DNA from: Neodontobutis hainanensis | Taxonomy: Eukaryota > Chordata > Actinopteri > Gobiiformes > Odontobutidae | Length of the DNA stretch: 64,000 nt | Direction of reading: 5' to 3' | NCBI GenBank assembly: GCA_024349245.1 | Contig: JALDNG010002960.1 | Span: forward strand, 1-64,000 | Shown here: one piece after another, positions 58,534 through 64,000 of the stretch | Layout of the letters: the number at the start of each line of letters is the position of its first letter | Numbering within the stretch: position 1 is the first letter of the stretch | Program-made: the position numbers and the translations under genes | Notes under the pieces: model-generated | What the model was told of the DNA's origin: nothing | The model's input: the letters and a program-made list of their open reading frames with translations, nothing else | Database searches by the model: none

Positions 58534-61500
58534 TACAGTCTGTTATAATGAACGCCTACAGTCTGTTCTACTACACATCTACAGTCTGTACTACTGCACC
58601 TCTACAGTCTGTTCTAAAGCATGTCTAGAGAGTTTTCTAATACTAATATAAAGTCTGTTCTAATGCTCGTCTACAGTCTGAACTACTGCACCACTAAAGT
58701 CTATTCCTCTGAAGCATTGTCAGTCTGTTCTACTGCAAGTCTACAGTCTGTTCTAATGCCAGTCTAGAGTGTGTACTACTGCTCCACAGTCTGTTCTACT
58801 GCACATCTACAATCTCTTCTACTGCACATGTACAGTCTGTTCTAATGGTCCTACAGTCAGTTCTAATGCTCGTCTACAATCAGTTCTAAAGCCATTCTAG
58901 AGTCTGTACTACTGCTGCTATGAAGTCTGTTCAACTGCACGTCTACAATCTGTTCAACTGCACCACTACAGTCTGTTCTATTGTACTGCGTCTACAGTCT
59001 GTTCTACTGCACGACTATAGTCTCTTTTAATAAACGTCTACAGTTTCCTCTAATGCACATCTACAGTCTGTTCTACTGGATGTCTACAGTCTTTTCTAAT
59101 AATTGTCTAGAGTCTGTTCTACTGCACGTCTACAGTCTCTTTCATAATTGTCAACTTTCTGTACTACTGCACCTCTACAGTCTCTTCTACTGCACATCTA
59201 CAGTTTGTTCTGATGGTCGTCTAGAGTCTGTACTAGTGGAACTCTACAGTCTGTTCTAAAACATGTCTACAGTCTTTTCTAATACTCATGTACAGTCTGT
59301 TCTAATGCTCGTAAAGTCTCAACTATTGCCCTCTACAGTCTATTCTTCTGCACATCGTCAGTCTGTTCTACTGCACATCTACAGTTTGTTCTACTGCACA
59401 TCTACAGTCTGTTCTAATGCAAGTCCACAGTCTGTTCTACTCTTTGTCTACTATAAACTGTTGTGATAATTGTCGACATTCTGTACTACTGCATCTCTAC
59501 AATTTGTTCTACTTCACAACTACATTATGTTCTTATGCACGTCTATTGTCTGTTCTAATGCTCGTCCACAGTCTGCTCTAATGCAGGTCTTTAGTCTGTA
59601 AAACTGCACAAATACAGACTGTTCTACTGGACGTCTACAATCTGTTCTAATGCTCGTCTACAGTCTGTTCTATTGTACGTCTACAGTCTGTTCTAATGCA
59701 CATCTACAGTCTGTTCTACTGACGTTTACAGTCTGTTCTAAAGCTCGTCTACAGTCAGTTCTAAAGCCAAACTAGAGTCTGTACTACTGCTGCTGCTCTG
59801 AAGTCTGTTCAACTCCAAGTCTACAGTCTGTTCTAATGCCATTTTACAGTCTGTACCTCTGCTCTACTGAAGTCTGTTCTATTGCACTTCTACAGTCTTT
59901 TTACTGCATATCTACAGTCTGTTCTACTGCACATCTACAGTCTGTTCTAATGCAAGTCTACAGTCTATACTACTGCTCATCTACAGTCTGTTCTACTGCA
60001 CGTCTACAGTCTCTACTACTGCACTTCTAAAGTCTGTTTTAATGCACATATACAGTCTCTTCTAATGCAAGTCTACAGTCTTTACTACTGCTCATCTACG
60101 GTCTGTTCTACTGCAGGTCTAAAATCTCTTCTAATAAATGTTTACAGTCTGTTCAACTGCAAGTCTACAGTCTGTTCAACTGCACCTCTACAGTCTGTTC
60201 TAATGCTCGTCTACAGTCTGTATTACTGCACCTCTACAGTCTGTTCTAAAGCATGTCTAGAGTGTTTTGTAATACTTATATACAGTCTGTTCTAATGCTC
60301 GTCTACAGTCTGTACTACTCCATCTCTACAGTCTATTCTTCTGCACATTGTCAGTCTGTTCTACTGGACGTTTACAGTCTTTTTAATGCTCATCTACAGT
60401 CATTTCTAAAGCCAATCTAGTGTCTGTACTACTGCTGCTCTGAAGTCTGTTTAACTGCAAGTCTACAGTATGTTCAACTGCACCTCTACAGTCTGTTCTA
60501 ATGCCAGTTTACAGTCTGTTCTATTGCTCTACTGCAGTCTGTTCTACTGCATGTCTACAGTCTGTTTTACTGCACATCTACAGTCTGTTCTAATGCACAT
60601 CTACAATCTGTTCCAATGCAAGTCTACAAGTTGTACTACTGCTCATGTACGGTCTGTTCTACTCCACGTCCTACAATCTGTTTTAATAAACGTCTACAGT
60701 CTGTTCTGCACATTTACAGTCTGTACTACTGCACTTCTACAGTCTTTTTAATGCTCGTCTACAGTCTGTATTACTGCACCTCTACAGTCTGTTGTAAAGC
60801 ATTTCTAGTAGTGTTTTCTAATACTCATATAGAGTCTGTTCTAATGCTCGTCTACAGTCTGAACTACTACATTTCTACAGTCTGTTCTAAAGCATGTCTA
60901 CAGTGTTTTCTAATACTCATATACAGTCTGTTCTAATGCTCGTCTACAGTCTGTACTACTGCACCTCTAAAGTCTATTCTTCTGCACATTGTCAGTCTGT
61001 TCTACTGGATGTTTACAGTCTGTTCTAATGCTTGCCTACAGTCTGTTGTACTGCACGTCTACAGTCTGTTCTACTGCATGTCTGCAGTCTGTTTTGATAA
61101 ACGTCTACAGTCTTTTCTACTACACATCTACAGTCTCTACTACTGCACTTCTAAAGTCTGTTTCTAATGCACATCTACAGTCTGTTCTAATGCAAGTCTA
61201 TAGTCTGTACTACTGCTTATTTATGGTGTGTTCTAGTGCAGGTCTACAGTCTGTTTTAATAAACGTCTACAGTCTATAGTCTGTTCTAATGCTGCCCACA
61301 GTCTGTTCTAATGCTAGTCTTAATTCTGTACTACTGCACATCTACGGTCTTTTCTACTAGATGTCTACAGTCTGTTCTAATGCTCGTATACAGTCTGTTG
61401 TATTGTACGTCTACAGTCTTTTTAAATGCACATCTACAGTCTATTCAACTGCACGTCTACAGTCTTTTCAACTGCACCTCAACAGTCTCTTCTAATGCCA

Positions 61501-64000
61501 GTTTACAGTCTGTACCTCTGCTCTACTGCAGTCTGTTCTACCGCACGTCTACAGTCTCTTTTTCTGCATATCTACAGTCTGTTCTAATGCACATCTACAG
61601 TCTGTTCTAATGCAAGTCTATAATCTGTACTACTGCTCATCTACAGTCTGTTCTAATGCGAGTTTATAATCTGTACTACTGCTCATCTACAGTCTGTTCT
61701 AATGCAAGTCTACAGTCTGTACTACTGCTCATTTATGGTCTGTTCTACTGCAAGTCTACAGTCTGTTCTAATAAACGTCTACAGTCTGTTCTACTGCACA
61801 TTTGAAGTCTGTACTACTGCACTTCTACAGTCTGTTCTAATGCTCGTCTACAGTCTGTATTACTGCACGTCTACAGTCATTTTAACTGCACCTCAACAGT
61901 CTGTTCTAATGCCAGTTTACATTCTTTACCTCTGCTCTACTGCAGTCATTTCTACTGCACGTCTACAGTCTGTTTTACTGCTCATATACAGTCTGTTCTA
62001 CTGCACGACTACAGTCTGTTCTAAAGCCAGTCTAGAGTATGTTCTACTGCTGCTCTGAAGTCTTTTCAACTGCATGTCTATAGTCTGTTTAACTGCACCT
62101 CTACGTCTGTTCTATTGTATGTCTACATTCTGTTCTAATGCACATCTACAGTCTGTTCTAATGCTCGTCTACAGTCTCTACTAACGGACCTTTAAATTAT
62201 TTTCTTCTGCAGCATCATTAGACTGGTTTACTGGACATCTACAGTGTGTTCTAATACACGTCTATAGTCTGTTCAAATACTCGTCCACAGTCTGTTCTAA
62301 TGCAGTCTGTACTACTGCACATCTATAGTCTGTTCTATTGCTCGAATACAGTCTGTTCAAATGCCCAATAAAAGTCTTTACTACTCCACCTCTACAGTTT
62401 GTTCTACATCTCCTCTACAGTCTGTTCTACTGCAGCTCTACAGTCTGTTTTAATGCCAGTCTAGAGTCTGTACTACTGCTGCTCTGCAGTCTGTTCTACT
62501 GCAAGTCTACATTCTGTTCTACTGAACATCTACAGTCTGTTCTAATGCACATCTACAGTCTGTTCTAATGCTCGTCTACAGTCTGAACTACTGCACCTCT
62601 ACAATCTGTTCTAAAGCATGTCTACAGTGTTTTCTAATACTCATATACAGTCTGTTCTAATGCTCGTCTACAATCTGAACTACTGCAACTCTACAGTCTG
62701 TTCTAAAGCATATCTGCAGTGTTTTCTAATACTCAAATACTGTCTGTTCTAATCCTCCTCTACAGTCTGTACTACTGCACCTCTAGAGTCTATTCTTCTG
62801 CACATTCTTAGTCTGTTCTACAGGTTGTTTACTGTTTGTTCTAATGCTCGTCTACAGTCTGTTCCAAAGCCAATCTAGAGTCTGTTCTACTTCTGCTCTG
62901 AAGTCTATTCAACTGCACATCTACAGTCTGTTCAACTGCACCTCTACAGTCTTTTCTATTGTTAATAGATAATAATTGTCTAGAGTCTGTTATACTGCAC
63001 GTCTACAGTCTCTTTTAATAATTGTCAACTTTCTGTACTGCTGCACCTCTACAGTCTCTTCTACTGCACATCTACAGTTTGTTCTAATGGTCGTCTAGAG
63101 TCTGTACTACTGGAACTCTACAGTCTGTTCTAAAACATGTCTACAGTCTTTTCTAATACTCATGTACAGTCTGTTCTAATGCTCGTGTAAAGTCTCAACT
63201 GCTGCCCTCTACAGTCTATTCTTTTGCACATCTACAGTCTGTTCTAATGCACATCTACAATCTGTTCTAATGGAATTCTCCAGTCTGTACTACTGCTCGT
63301 CTACAGTTTGTTCTACTGCACGTCTACAGTCTATTCTAAAAAACGTCTACAGTCTGTACTACTGCACATCTACAGTTTGTCCTAAAGCATGTCTAGAGTG
63401 TTTTCTAATACTAATATACAGTCTGTTTTAATGCTCGTCTACAGTCTGTTCTAAAGCTCATCTACAGTCTGTTCTAAAGCCTATCTAGAGTCTGTACTAC
63501 TGCTGCTCTAAAGTCTGTTCAACTGCACGTCTACAGTCTGGTCTACTGCACATCTACAGTTTGTTTTAATGCTCGTCTACAGTCTGTACTACTGCACCTC
63601 TACAGTCTCTTCTAAGGCATGTCTACAGTCTTTTCTAATAGTCATGTACAGGCTGTTCTAATCCTCGTGTAAAGTCTCAACTACTGCAACTCTTCAGTCT
63701 ATTCTTCTGCACCTCGTCAGTCTGTTCTACTGCACATCTACAGTCTATTCTAATGGACATCTACTGTATGTTCCAATGAAAGTCTACAGTCTGTACAACT
63801 GCTCATCTACAGTCTGTTCTACTGCACGTGTACAGTCTGTTTTATTGCTCATCTACAGTCTGTTCTACTGCACGTTTACAGTCTGTTCTAATACAAGTCT
63901 ACAGTCTCTACTACTGCTCATTTACAGTCTGTTCTACTGGATGTTTACAGTCTGTTCTAATGCTCGTCTACAGTCAGTTTTACAGTCTGTTCTAATGCAA
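58534..64000 (+). repeat. 23-bp array, plus orientation (unit B, right, to window end)
   Basis: 58534-61773 matches 38527-41658. 61774-63893 is array absent from unit A but closely related to about 11.07-12.69 kb. After 63942 the sequence continues as the CTACTGGATGTTTA type seen at 1480-1560 and 16210. The array runs off the window. Confidence 0.92.

Larger units (their letters stand above)
41846..63942 (+). repeat. Tandem segmental duplication, unit B
   Basis: Starts at GTGCTGG, equivalent to 22075 in gag, directly after array sequence. It continues through retrotransposon interior, LTR, array, insert and SINE in the same order as unit A. The end is placed at CTACTGGAT (to 63942), where the sequence continues as ordinary array; that motif is common, so the right limit is approximate. 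Confidence 0.8.

Overview
The window is eukaryotic and most likely from a teleost fish. That is an inference from the repeat types: a tRNA-headed SINE, an Ac-like hAT transposon with introns, a Ty3/gypsy-type LTR retrotransposon and a LINE 3' end of the L2/CR1/Rex kind. I see no intact host gene. About 38 kb of the 64 kb is one diverged minisatellite with a 23-bp monomer (core CTACAGTCTGTTCTA), and the rest is mobile elements inserted into it plus one unidentified 695-bp insert.

Layout. 1-1116: left flank and a decayed LINE 3' end. 1117-3900: plus-oriented array with a ~1.25-kb higher-order period. 3901-8418: the same monomer inverted. 8419-17360: plus array again, interrupted by a 3326-bp hAT element (12829-16154, 8-bp target duplication). 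17361-29374: a 12-kb LTR retrotransposon with both LTRs, a damaged gag-protease-integrase region and no reverse transcriptase. 29375-41845: array again (plus, minus, plus) carrying the unknown insert (31595-32289) and a SINE (38178-38526). 41846-49630: a second copy of the retrotransposon lacking its 5' third. 49631-64000: a second copy of the array block with the same insert and SINE.

The two right-hand blocks are a tandem duplication. 22075-41845 is repeated as 41846 to about 63942, and the join at 41845/41846 runs from array directly into the middle of gag with 2-bp microhomology. The oldest block (about 3.9-12.8 kb) has the same plus/minus/plus layout, so the array block exists in about three versions. 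The retrotransposon, SINE and 695-bp insert predate the tandem duplication. Most A/B differences I compared by eye sit at or next to CpG, often as indels, so some may be consensus errors rather than mutations.

The long predicted ORFs in the array are by-products of the repeat: three 23-bp monomers make 69 bp, which translates as a 23-residue period. The most notable observations are (1) a steroid-receptor response-element-like core in very many monomers, (2) two consecutive retropepsin-like domains in the retrotransposon, the second lacking the catalytic Asp, (3) a triplicated stem-loop module in its leader, and (4) the duplication architecture itself.
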